Of a DNA stretch of 64,000 bases, positions 18,956-27,079 are shown piece by piece (positions within the stretch are counted from its first letter, which is position 1; the number at the start of each line of letters is the position of its first letter). The notes under the pieces were generated by a model. It was not told the DNA's origin, ran no database searches, and saw only the letters and a list, made by a program, of their open reading frames with translations. The DNA lies in NCBI GenBank assembly GCA_037445025.1, contig JBBILI010000011.1:62001-126000 (forward strand), read 5' to 3'. The stretch is from CAIQQQ01 sp037445025. GTDB taxonomy: Bacteria > Pseudomonadota > Alphaproteobacteria > Acetobacterales > Acetobacteraceae. The position numbers and the translations under genes are program-made.

Positions 18956-19791
18956 GCGGAGCAGAGCATCGCTGTGGTGAGGTCGGTAGCACCCGGCGGC
19001 GTTTCGAAACCGAATTGCTTCAGCATGGCGGCGAACGCGCCGGAGGCCTTCAGCGCGTGAAACTCACGCTGAAACGCGTCATAAAGGTCCGTGTCCTGCC
19101 GGCGGAACGCGCAGCCGGAGCCGCGCGTCTCGGCCCCTTCGACGGGATAGACGGTGGCCAGTTCGATCTGCCGCGCCTGCAGCAGCGTGTGCATGGCGGC
19201 GTAGGCCATGATCGCGTAGTCCACCCGCCCGGCCAGAATGCCGTCGACCATCGCGGCGTCGCTGGGGAACTGCCGCAGGTTGGAGGAGGATATGCCAGCC
19301 GCCAGCGCCGCCCGCAGATCGGCCCCGCCGGCCTGCACGCCGACGACGGCCCCGCGCTGCGCCAATTCGGCCACGCTCCTCGGCATCGGACCCGCATGAT
19401 CCTGCCGGCCCGCGATGGCGATGCCGTCGAACACCAGCGGATCGGAGAACGCCACCTGCGCGCAGCGCGCCTTGGTGATGGTGAGCGAGGCCGCCACGAA
19501 ATCCCATCGCCCCGCCATCATGCCGGGAATGAGCTCGCCGTAGGTGCCCACGAAGCCTTCCATGGCGGGAATGCCCAGCCGCCCCAGGATGGTCTGGCAC
19601 AAGGTGGGCGCGATGCCGGTCATCGAACCATCGGGGTTGAGTTCGCTGTAGGGCGGCTGGTTGGCCAGCCCCACCCGCGCCTTGCCCGCCGCCTGCAGCT
19701 GCGCCAGCAGGCCGGGTGCGGCGAGGGCGGGCCGTGCCAGCAGCAAGCCGGCACCCGCCAGCACGCAGCGTCGCGACAGCACCGGCGTCAC
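18952..19791 (-). CDS. Periplasmic amino-acid-type substrate-binding protein
   Basis: A 279-residue family-3 binding protein. GTG start at 19791 overlaps the oxygenase stop (GTGA). The N-terminus has a Tat-like signal (LSRRCVLAGAG, then a hydrophobic stretch and ALA-AP cleavage). Mature-domain landmarks are ARVGLANQPPYSELNPDG, GRWDFVAASLTITKAR and CAQVAFSDPLVFDG, the usual ligand-cleft segments. It delivers its ligand to the permeases encoded directly downstream. The ligand is unknown. The hydrolase and molybdenum hydroxylase in the same transcript suggest a small N-containing compound. Confidence 0.9.
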   Translation of the reverse strand: MTPVLSRRCVLAGAGLLLARPALAAPGLLAQLQAAGKARVGLANQPPYSELNPDGSMTGIAPTLCQTILGRLGIPAMEGFVGTYGELIPGMMAGRWDFVAASLTITKARCAQVAFSDPLVFDGIAIAGRQDHAGPMPRSVAELAQRGAVVGVQAGGADLRAALAAGISSSNLRQFPSDAAMVDGILAGRVDYAIMAYAAMHTLLQARQIELATVYPVEGAETRGSGCAFRRQDTDLYDAFQREFHALKASGAFAAMLKQFGFETPPGATDLTTAMLCSA

Positions 19792-20825
19792 GCGCCGTAG
19801 TACCACAGCCGCAGCTTGCGGTAGGTGATGGGCTCGTACAGCGGCGGCCGTCCGGGCCCGGTGCAGGTCGGCAGGCATTCGATCACCGCGTCCCCGCTGG
19901 GGCCGAAGAACACCGGCAGCGAATACCGGTCGACGTCGTTGGTGTTGATGACGCGATGCTTGGTGGAGAGGTATTCGCCGTTGGTCCAGCGCACCATCAG
20001 GTTGCCGGTGTTGACCAGCAGCGTGCCGGGCACGATGTCCACCATCCGCCAGTGCCCCGAGGGCATGCGCACCGCGAGGCCCGAGACATTGGCCTGGGCG
20101 AGGATGGTCATCAGGCTGTTGTCGGTGTGCGGGGCGATGCCGTATTGCCGGTTGCCGATCTCCTTCTGCGGCGGATAGTGCAGCATCGACAGTGTCACAT
20201 GCGGCGTGTGGAAGAACGGTGTGAAGTAACCGGGCGGCAGGCGCAGCGACGTCGCCCACAGCGGCAGCATCTGCCGGCCGAGGGTTTCGATGCGGCCGTG
20301 ATAATCCATCACCACCTCCTTGAAGCCCGGCAGATCGGCCGGGAACGGGTTGCGGTCGATGGCGCGTTCCTCCGCCGTCATGCTGAGCCCGCCGGAGCCG
20401 CCTTCGCGGTTGACCGAGAACTTGGAGAGCAGGTTGGGCCTGGCGTCGGAGATGATGTTGACATTGGCGCGCCGGCGTTCGCGCTGGCCGGGCTGGTAGC
20501 CGGATTTGAAGCTGTCGGTGTCCTTGTAGGGGATGAGGTCCTTCACCGCGTCAGGCAAAGCGTGGAAGCGGCGGGACTGGGCGAACACCTCGTCGATCAC
20601 CGCCTGGGGAATGCCGTGGCCTTTGAGATAGAAGAACCCCACGGTCATGGAGATCTCGCGCAGATGCGCCGCCACCGCCTCGCGCGCGCCGGGCGCACCT
20701 GCGAGATAGGGCGCCATGTCCAGCGTCGGGATCTCCTCGATGGAGTCCGGATGGTCCATCAGATAGATCGATTCCGCATCGTCCTTGATTTCGCCGCGCA
20801 GATCGGCGGTTTTGACATCATCCAT
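19788..20825 (-). CDS. 2-oxoglutarate/Fe(II)-type oxygenase (isopenicillin N synthase-like family)
   Basis: A 345-residue member of the DIOX_N plus 2OG-FeII_Oxy family. The N-terminal domain shows VGFFYLKGHGIP. The iron ligands are visible: His 233 and Asp 235 in APHTDN and His 290 in KHRVIN. The Arg-x-Ser pair that binds the 2-oxoglutarate carboxylate is present as RYSLPVF (about 300). It should oxidise a small molecule in the cytoplasm; the family does not fix the substrate. It heads the segment that includes the amino-acid-type importer, with 75 bp to the upstream permease gene. Since the next gene starts within its stop codon, it is firmly part of that operon. Confidence 0.9.
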   Translation of the reverse strand: MDDVKTADLRGEIKDDAESIYLMDHPDSIEEIPTLDMAPYLAGAPGAREAVAAHLREISMTVGFFYLKGHGIPQAVIDEVFAQSRRFHALPDAVKDLIPYKDTDSFKSGYQPGQRERRRANVNIISDARPNLLSKFSVNREGGSGGLSMTAEERAIDRNPFPADLPGFKEVVMDYHGRIETLGRQMLPLWATSLRLPPGYFTPFFHTPHVTLSMLHYPPQKEIGNRQYGIAPHTDNSLMTILAQANVSGLAVRMPSGHWRMVDIVPGTLLVNTGNLMVRWTNGEYLSTKHRVINTNDVDRYSLPVFFGPSGDAVIECLPTCTGPGRPPLYEPITYRKLRLWYYGA

Positions 20826-20900
20826 CGGTTGGCTCCCGGGATCGCGAAGTGTCAGGGGAAAGGCTAGGCCCGGCCTTGCCTGGGGTAAAGCGTGTTCGCC

Positions 20901-21680
20901 TCATTCGACGCTGCGCCCCATGGCGTAGAAGCCGAAGATGGTGAGCGACACCGCGGCCCCCGGGCCGAGGCACAGCCAGGGATTGAACGCCAGGCCATCG
21001 AAGCCGCCCTGCACCATGCTGCCCCAGTCCGGCGTGGGCGGCGGCAGGCCCAGGCCCAAAAAGCTTAGGCTGGCCGAGGTGAAGATGGCCACCGAAATGG
21101 CCACCGCGAACTGGGCCGCCACCACCCGGGCGATGTTGGGCCAGATATGACGAAACAGGATCCAGCCCACCGAGCCGCCCAGCGCCTGCGCCGCCTCGAC
21201 GAACGGCGTGTCGCGCAGCGCCAGCACCTGGCCGCGCACCAGTCGCGCGATGCCGGGCCACTGCACCAGGCCCAGCACCAGCATCAGGTTCCACAGCGTG
21301 GGCCCCACCACCACGGTGATGACCAGGGCCAGCACCAGGCCCGGCATGGCGATGAACAGGTCGATCAGCTGCACCATGCCGACCGACAGCCAGCCTTTGG
21401 CATAGCCCGCCAGCAGCCCTGCCGGCACACCGACGCCACAGGCGATGCAGGCGGCCCCCACGCCGATCAGCAGCGACACGCGGCCGCCATACAGCACCCG
21501 GGTGAACACGTCGCGGCCGAGATCGTCGGTGCCGAACCAGTGTGCGGCGGACGCGGGCGAGAGCATGTCGTCACCCGACGCGTTGGGGTTCTGCGATGAC
21601 AGCAGCGGCGCACACAGGCTGGCCAGCACGATCGCCAGCACGATCAGGGCGCCGAGCACACGACCCGGCTTTCGGATCAT
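20901..21680 (-). CDS. Peptide/nickel-type ABC transporter permease (DppC-like)
   Basis: A 259-residue permease. The N-terminal helix (about 9-28) is followed by the characteristic HWFGTDDLGRDVFTRVLYGG and by five further hydrophobic segments, with the coupling loop FVEAAQALGGSVGWILFRHI. Start ATG 21680 overlaps the DppB-like stop by 4 nt. Its partner is the gene at 21677-22612. No ATPase of this family (DppD/DppF) is present in the window. A 75-bp gap follows before the oxygenase gene. Confidence 0.92.
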   Translation of the reverse strand: MIRKPGRVLGALIVLAIVLASLCAPLLSSQNPNASGDDMLSPASAAHWFGTDDLGRDVFTRVLYGGRVSLLIGVGAACIACGVGVPAGLLAGYAKGWLSVGMVQLIDLFIAMPGLVLALVITVVVGPTLWNLMLVLGLVQWPGIARLVRGQVLALRDTPFVEAAQALGGSVGWILFRHIWPNIARVVAAQFAVAISVAIFTSASLSFLGLGLPPPTPDWGSMVQGGFDGLAFNPWLCLGPGAAVSLTIFGFYAMGRSVE

Positions 21681-22612
21681 ATCCGAACCAACGGATTGAC
21701 CCTGGCATAGAGCAGGTCGGCCAGCAGATTGGCGAGCGCCACCGCGGTCAGGATCATCATGGTGATCGCCAGGATCAGCGGATAATCCGAACTGCCGATC
21801 GCCGCGACCAGCAGCCGGCCGACACCGGGGATGGAGAACACCGTCTCCGTCACCACAGCACCCCCCACCAGCTGGCCCAGCGACAGCCCGGCCTGGGTGA
21901 TCACCGGCAGCACCGCGTTGGGCAGGATATGGCGGAACGACACGCGGGTTTCGGACAGGCCCTTGGCCTGCGCCACGCACACGAACAGCAGGCGCGCGGT
22001 GGCACGGTATTCCGCGCGGTACACCATCGAGAACGCGCTGGTGTAGAACGCGCACAGCGTGATGACCGGCAGCAGCAGATGCAGCACATGCGGCCCCACC
22101 CCTTGCTGCCACGGCACCCAGCCGGTGGTGGGCAGCAGCCGCAGCCGGATCGCGAACAGATAGATCAGGGTGGCGCCGAGCATGAAGTTCGGCACCGTCA
22201 CGCCGAGGATGCTGGCGGCGGTGACCATCGGGGTGATCACCCGCCTTGCAATGGTGAGGCTGTTGACCGAAACCGCGGCGGCGAAGGCCAGCAGGATCGC
22301 GGCCAGGCTCAGCTCCAGCGTCACCGGCACGGCCGGCGCCAGCAGGGCGGCCACAGTTTGCTGGCTGGCGAAGGAGCGGCCGAAATCGCCGGTGGCGGCA
22401 TGGCCGATCCATCTGGCGTACTGCACCAGGACCGGCTGGTCGAAGCCGTAGCGGCGGTCCATGTCCGCCACCGCCTCGGCGGTCGCGTCGCGTCCCAGCA
22501 TCATCGTGGCGGGGCTGCCGAACCAGGAGGTCATCACCGCGAACATCACGAAGGTGAGCAGCACCAGATTAGGCAGCAGCAGCAGCATCCGCCGGAGGAT
22601 GAAGCCGATCAT
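21677..22612 (-). CDS. Peptide/nickel-type ABC transporter permease (DppB-like)
   Basis: A 311-residue permease with the family N-terminus (RRMLLLLPNLVLLTFVMF), the conserved YGFDQPVLVQYARW segment and six hydrophobic helices. The coupling loop VAQAKGLSETRVSFRHILPN and the ETVFSIPGVGRLLVAAI motif are typical of DppB/OppB. It lies 8 nt after the binding-protein gene and overlaps DppC-like. It forms the membrane channel for the substrate captured by the 22621-24144 protein. Confidence 0.92.
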   Translation of the reverse strand: MIGFILRRMLLLLPNLVLLTFVMFAVMTSWFGSPATMMLGRDATAEAVADMDRRYGFDQPVLVQYARWIGHAATGDFGRSFASQQTVAALLAPAVPVTLELSLAAILLAFAAAVSVNSLTIARRVITPMVTAASILGVTVPNFMLGATLIYLFAIRLRLLPTTGWVPWQQGVGPHVLHLLLPVITLCAFYTSAFSMVYRAEYRATARLLFVCVAQAKGLSETRVSFRHILPNAVLPVITQAGLSLGQLVGGAVVTETVFSIPGVGRLLVAAIGSSDYPLILAITMMILTAVALANLLADLLYARVNPLVRI

Positions 22613-22620
22613 GCCCAGGC

Positions 22621-24144
22621 TCAGGCCTTCCAGACCCGGCGGTAACGCGGGATCTGATCCGGCGGCCAGACGAAGCCGTGTACCGAATTCGCATAGGCCG
22701 CGTATTCCGCGGCGAAGAACAGGGACACGTAGGGAAGGTCCTGCTGGATCAGCGTCTTGACCTCGGCATACAGCGCCTTGCGGCGGTCCTGGTCGAGCAG
22801 CTGGCGCGCCTCTTCAAGCCGCCGGTCCACCTCGGGATTGCTGTAGCCGGTGCTGTTGGCGAAGCCCTTGCTGTCGAACAGGATGAACAGCAGCCCGTCC
22901 GGGTCGGCGCGCTGGGTCCAGTTGATCGGCGTGAAGTTGATGGCGCGCTTGACCACGCGGGCATAGGACTCCGCCTCCGACACCGGCTGCAGCTCGACGG
23001 TGAGGCCCACTTCGGCCAGCTGTTCGGCCACCAGCTGGTCGATCTTGCGCAGCACCAGGTCGCTCGAAACCGAAAGCTGCAGCTTCGTGCCGGGGGCGAT
23101 GCCCGCCTCGCGCAGCAGGGCGCGGGATTTTTCAAGGTCGGTGTCATACACCACCGTGTCCGGCGAGGACCACCACAGTCCCGGCGGCGTCGGCCCGTTG
23201 GCGATCACCGCGCGGCCGCGCATGCAAAGCTCGTTGATGCGCTTGCGGTCGAGCGCATAGGCGATGGCCTGGCGCAGCTTCGGATTGTTGAACGGCGGCT
23301 TGTCCACCTGCCATTGCAGGCTGTACCAGCGGCCGATGCGGGCGCGTTCGGTGGCGATGGCGTCGTTGCCTTCGATCTGGCGCAGATCGTCCGGCGACAG
23401 CGAGGTGATGATGTCGATCTCGCCCACGCTCATCCGCTGCAGGCCGATGACGTGGTTGGGGATGTCGCGGAAGGTGATGCCGTCGAGATAGGGCAACCCT
23501 TTCTCCCAGTAGTCCTGGTTGCGCACCAGCGCGATGCTGCTGCCCTGGGTCCAGGCCTTGAACCGGAATGCGCCGGTGCCGATCGGGTTGCGGCCGAAAT
23601 CGGCCCCATATCTGGCAAACCCGGCCGGCGACATCATGAACCCCGCGCGGTCCGCAAGGTCGGACAGCAGAGCGGGATGCGGCGCCTTGAGGTTGAACGC
23701 CACGCTGTGCGGGCCCAGCACCTCCACATCGGCGATCACCGGGCCGAGCAGCGAGCGCTGCGGGCTGGCGTTGGCGGGGTCGAGCCGGTGATCGATGTTC
23801 CATTTTACCGCTGCCGCGTCGAACGGCGTACCGTCATGGAAGCTGACGCCCTCGGCGAGCTGGAACACATAGCGCAGACCGCCCTGCTCCACCGTCCAGG
23901 ACCGCGCCAGTTCGGGCTTCACCGAGAAATCGACATCGATGGCCAGCAGCGTGTTGTAGACGCAGTGCAGCACCTGGCGCTCGGAGAGCTGCACCGACAG
24001 CGCCGGATTGAAGGTCTTGGCGTCATCGTCGATGCCGACCGACAGGGTGCCGCCGGTCTTGGGCGCATCGGCGCGGGCGGGGACGGCGGCCAGGGCGGCG
24101 GCCGAGGCCAGCAGGGTTCGGCGGCGGAGCAAAAGACCGGTCAT
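22621..24144 (-). CDS. Peptide-type ABC transporter substrate-binding protein (SBP family 5)
   Basis: A 507-residue periplasmic solute-binding protein with an N-terminal export signal (LLRRRTLLASAAALAAVPARA, broken here for length only at its end). Family-5 landmarks are the AWTVEQ-like segment SWTVEQGGLRYVFQL, FHDGTPFDAAAVKWNIDH and the C-terminal DLPYVSLFF. The RRR before the hydrophobic core resembles a Tat signal. Members bind peptides, opines, nickel chelates or other small molecules, so the ligand is open. It overlaps the flavin monooxygenase gene by 4 nt, which hints that the imported compound may be that enzyme's substrate. Confidence 0.92.
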   Translation of the reverse strand: MTGLLLRRRTLLASAAALAAVPARADAPKTGGTLSVGIDDDAKTFNPALSVQLSERQVLHCVYNTLLAIDVDFSVKPELARSWTVEQGGLRYVFQLAEGVSFHDGTPFDAAAVKWNIDHRLDPANASPQRSLLGPVIADVEVLGPHSVAFNLKAPHPALLSDLADRAGFMMSPAGFARYGADFGRNPIGTGAFRFKAWTQGSSIALVRNQDYWEKGLPYLDGITFRDIPNHVIGLQRMSVGEIDIITSLSPDDLRQIEGNDAIATERARIGRWYSLQWQVDKPPFNNPKLRQAIAYALDRKRINELCMRGRAVIANGPTPPGLWWSSPDTVVYDTDLEKSRALLREAGIAPGTKLQLSVSSDLVLRKIDQLVAEQLAEVGLTVELQPVSEAESYARVVKRAINFTPINWTQRADPDGLLFILFDSKGFANSTGYSNPEVDRRLEEARQLLDQDRRKALYAEVKTLIQQDLPYVSLFFAAEYAAYANSVHGFVWPPDQIPRYRRVWKA

Positions 24145-25466
24145 GCGGAGACTCCTTGCGACAGGCGGATGTTTTCGCGCAGCGTGCGGCCGCGATACGC
24201 CGTGCGGAACAGGCCGCGCTTCTGCAGGATCGGCACGACGGCGCGGCAGAACTGCTCGAACATGCCGGGATAGACCGCCGGCGAGACCACGAACCCGTCA
24301 CAGGCGCGCGAGACGAACAGATCCTCCAGCCGGTCGGCGATGCCTTCGGGGGTGCCGATGATGAGGTCGCGCTCGCCGCGCTTCGCCGCCTCGATGAGGC
24401 TGAGATTCTTGGCCTTGGCGGTGGATTTCAGCCGGTCCAGCGAACCCTGCATGCCCTGCGTGCCGCGCGCCTCGTCAATCGACGCATCGGGCGGCAGGGC
24501 GGCGAGATCCACCCCCAAAGCACTCGACTGTGCGGCCAGCACCAGCTCCGGATCGACCAGGCTGTCGAGGAATTCCGCCCGCTCCACAGCCACCGATTCG
24601 GTCTCGCCCACCACCACCGTGATCTGCGGCATGATGGCGCAGTCATCCGGGCCGCGGCCCAGCCTTTCCATGCGCGTTTTGATGTCGATATAGAATTCCT
24701 GCATGTCCGCCTTGGTGTGCTGCGGACAGAAGATCAGCTCCGCCCAGCGCGCCGCGAAGTCCCGCCCGCGGTTCGACGAGCCGGCCTGCATGATCACCGG
24801 GCGGCCCTGCGGGCTGCGCGGAATGGTCAGCGGGCCCTTGGTCCTGAAGTATTGGCCTTCATAGTTCGCGTAACGGACCTTGCTGGCATCGACGAGCCGG
24901 CCGCTCCCCTTGTCCAGCACCAGCGTGTCCTCGCCCCAGCAATCCCACAGCGCGCAGCAGGCCTCGACGAAGTCGTCGGCCATGTCGTAGCGCAGCTCGC
25001 GCGGCGGCAGCGCCGCCATGCCGAAGTTGCGGGCCTCCTCGTTGCGGGTGGAGGTCACGACATTCCAGGCGACGCGGCCTTTGGTGAGGATGTCGAGCGA
25101 GCCCAGCATGCGCGCCACGTTGTAGGGCTGGTGGAAGGTTGTGGAGAGGGTGGTGCCGATGCCGATATGGCGGGTGACGCGCGCCATCAGCGGCAGCACC
25201 ATCATCGGGTCGAGAAACGAGATCTGCCCGCCCTTCTCCAGCCGCGTCTCGAAGCCGCCTTTGTAGATGTCGTGCAGCCCCAGACCGTCGGCGAAGAACA
25301 GCCCGTCGAAGCAGGCGGCCTCCAGCACGCGGGCGATGTGCTCGTAGCGCGCGGGCTCCAGCAGGTCGCCCAGCTCGGATTCCGGATGCCGCCAGCCGCC
25401 CATGTGGTTGGCGGTCGGGCCGGTTTTCAAATACGCGAGGAGGTGGATTTCCCGCCGGGCCGCCAT
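24141..25466 (-). CDS. LLM-class flavin-dependent monooxygenase (NtaA/SnaA/DszA-like)
   Basis: A 441-residue bacterial-luciferase-like monooxygenase. The length and the motifs fit the NtaA/SnaA/DszA branch: GGWRHPES near the start, ADGLGLHD, GKGRVAWNVVTS-like TKGRVAWNVVTST, and RPVIMQAGSSNRGRDFAA. These enzymes use reduced FMN from a separate reductase and O2 to oxidise sulfones, aminopolycarboxylates and similar substrates. No flavin reductase is seen beside it. It lies 73 bp downstream of the LivF-like gene and overlaps the peptide-type binding protein, and it may act on a compound taken up by one of the adjacent importers. Confidence 0.9.
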   Translation of the reverse strand: MAARREIHLLAYLKTGPTANHMGGWRHPESELGDLLEPARYEHIARVLEAACFDGLFFADGLGLHDIYKGGFETRLEKGGQISFLDPMMVLPLMARVTRHIGIGTTLSTTFHQPYNVARMLGSLDILTKGRVAWNVVTSTRNEEARNFGMAALPPRELRYDMADDFVEACCALWDCWGEDTLVLDKGSGRLVDASKVRYANYEGQYFRTKGPLTIPRSPQGRPVIMQAGSSNRGRDFAARWAELIFCPQHTKADMQEFYIDIKTRMERLGRGPDDCAIMPQITVVVGETESVAVERAEFLDSLVDPELVLAAQSSALGVDLAALPPDASIDEARGTQGMQGSLDRLKSTAKAKNLSLIEAAKRGERDLIIGTPEGIADRLEDLFVSRACDGFVVSPAVYPGMFEQFCRAVVPILQKRGLFRTAYRGRTLRENIRLSQGVSA

Positions 25467-25539
25467 GGCGCGTCCTTGTCAAAAACGGCTCAGATCGCGC
25501 GAACCGTGCCAGAATTGGGCCACGGTCCGGAAACCTCTG

Positions 25540-26319
25540 TCAATCGCCGCGGGCGGTCCGGCGCAGCTCGGCTGCGAATCTTTCGCGGAATTCCCCGCCC
25601 ATGCGGCCGGCCGGCGCACCGGAGTCCAGACCGAGATAGCGCGCCTGCACCTCGGGCGAGCGCAGCAGATCCTGCGCGGGACCGGCCAGCACGATGCGCC
25701 CGTTCTCGATCACCACGCCGCGGTCGGCCACGCGCAGGCTCATCCGCGCGTTCTGCTCGGACAGCAGGATGGCGATGCCCTGGGCGCGAAGCTGCGCGAT
25801 GCTGCGAAAGATCTCAGAGACCAGGTTTGGCGCCAGGCCCAGCGAGGGCTCGTCGAGAATGAGCAGCTTCGGCGCCGCCATCAGCCCGCGCGCGATGGCC
25901 AGCATCTGCTGCTGCCCGCCGGAGAGATTGCCGGCCGGCGCCGCCATGCGCCCGGAAAGCGCGGGAAACTGCGCGGTGACGTCGCGCACCCGTGCTGCGT
26001 CGGGGTGGCTGAGATAGCCGCCCAGCGCGATGTTGTCGGCCACCGAAAGCCCCGCGAACACCTGCCGCCCCTCCGGCACATGGATCAGCCCGGCCCGCAC
26101 CCGCGCGGACGGCGCCGCCTGGGTGATGTCCTGACCGAGAAACCGGATGCTGCCGGACAGCGCCGGCAGCAGGCCGGACAGGGCGCGCGCCAAGGTGGAC
26201 TTGCCGGCCCCGTTGGCGCCAATCAAGGCCACGATCTTGCCGGCACCGACCTCCAGGCTGATGCCCCCGATCACCGCGCGCCCGTCATAGCCGGCCGAGA
26301 GGGATGCGATCTCAAGCAT
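25540..26319 (-). CDS. livF: Branched-chain amino-acid-type ABC ATPase (LivF-like)
   Basis: 259 residues. Walker A GANGAGKST, Q-loop region LIHVPEGRQVFAGLSV (the EGR motif is typical of LivF), signature LSGGQQQM, Walker B LLILDEPSLGLAP and switch LLSEQN in place of the usual His. The C-terminal extension after YLGLD is about 25 residues longer than usual and Arg-rich. It overlaps the LivG-like gene by 8 nt. With the LivG-like protein it energises the fused permease at 27076-28941. Confidence 0.92.
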   Translation of the reverse strand: MLEIASLSAGYDGRAVIGGISLEVGAGKIVALIGANGAGKSTLARALSGLLPALSGSIRFLGQDITQAAPSARVRAGLIHVPEGRQVFAGLSVADNIALGGYLSHPDAARVRDVTAQFPALSGRMAAPAGNLSGGQQQMLAIARGLMAAPKLLILDEPSLGLAPNLVSEIFRSIAQLRAQGIAILLSEQNARMSLRVADRGVVIENGRIVLAGPAQDLLRSPEVQARYLGLDSGAPAGRMGGEFRERFAAELRRTARGD

Positions 26320-27079
26320 CGTCGCGCCCCATATAGGCCGCGATCACCGCCTCGTTGACGCGGATCTCGGCGGGCGTGCCGGTGGCGATGACGCGCCCGG
26401 CGTCGAGCACCACGATCTGATCCGCCACCCCCATCACCAGGGACATGTTGTGCTCCACCACCAGAATGGTGATGCCGCCGTCGCGGATGGCGCGCAGCAT
26501 GTCCGACAGTTCGGCGGTCTCGGTGTCGTTGAGCCCGGCGGCGGGCTCGTCGAGCAGCAGCAGGCGCGGCTGGGCCATCAGCGCGCGCAGAATTTCGAGC
26601 AGCTTTTGCGCCCCCATCGGCAGCTCGGTTGCCGGGCGATGGGCGAACGGCAGCAAACCCGCGAGGTCGAGCAGCGTCTCGGCGTGACGGCGCAGGCTGC
26701 GTTCCTCGACGCGGGCGGCCTGGCTCCACAGCATCTGCCGCCAGGGGGCGACGCGCACCCTGGTGTGGGCGCCGGTCAGCACGTTCTCCAGCACCGTCAT
26801 GCCGGGAAACACCCGGGCGGTCTGAAAGGCGCGGATCAGGCCGCGTGCGGCGATGCGCTCCGGCGCCAGCCCGGCCAACGCATCGCCGAAATACCGCACG
26901 CTGCCGGCACTCGCCGGCATCAGATTGGTGACGAGGTTGAACAGCGTCGTCTTGCCTGCCCCGTTCGGCCCGATCAGCGCCGAGATGCTGGCCGGCGCCA
27001 CAGCGAACGAAACATCGGCCACCGCCTGCACGCCGCCGAATTCCTTCGACAGGCCGAGCGCCTCCAGCGCCGGGGTCAT
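26312..27079 (-). CDS. livG: Branched-chain amino-acid-type ABC ATPase (LivG-like)
   Basis: 255 residues. Walker A GPNGAGKTT, the LivG-type ARGLIRAFQTARVFPGMTVL segment, a degenerate signature (TELPMGAQKLLEI in place of LSGGQ), Walker B LLLLDEPAAGLND and H-loop VVEHNM. The variant signature is common in LivG proteins and is not a defect. It overlaps the fused permease gene by 4 nt upstream and the LivF-like gene by 8 nt downstream. Confidence 0.92.
   Translation of the reverse strand: MTPALEALGLSKEFGGVQAVADVSFAVAPASISALIGPNGAGKTTLFNLVTNLMPASAGSVRYFGDALAGLAPERIAARGLIRAFQTARVFPGMTVLENVLTGAHTRVRVAPWRQMLWSQAARVEERSLRRHAETLLDLAGLLPFAHRPATELPMGAQKLLEILRALMAQPRLLLLDEPAAGLNDTETAELSDMLRAIRDGGITILVVEHNMSLVMGVADQIVVLDAGRVIATGTPAEIRVNEAVIAAYMGRDDA

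Noticed and set aside
26312..27079. LivG-like ATPase with a damaged LSGGQ signature
   Set aside because: The variant MGAQKLLEI signature is normal in LivG-type ATPases, and all other motifs are intact.
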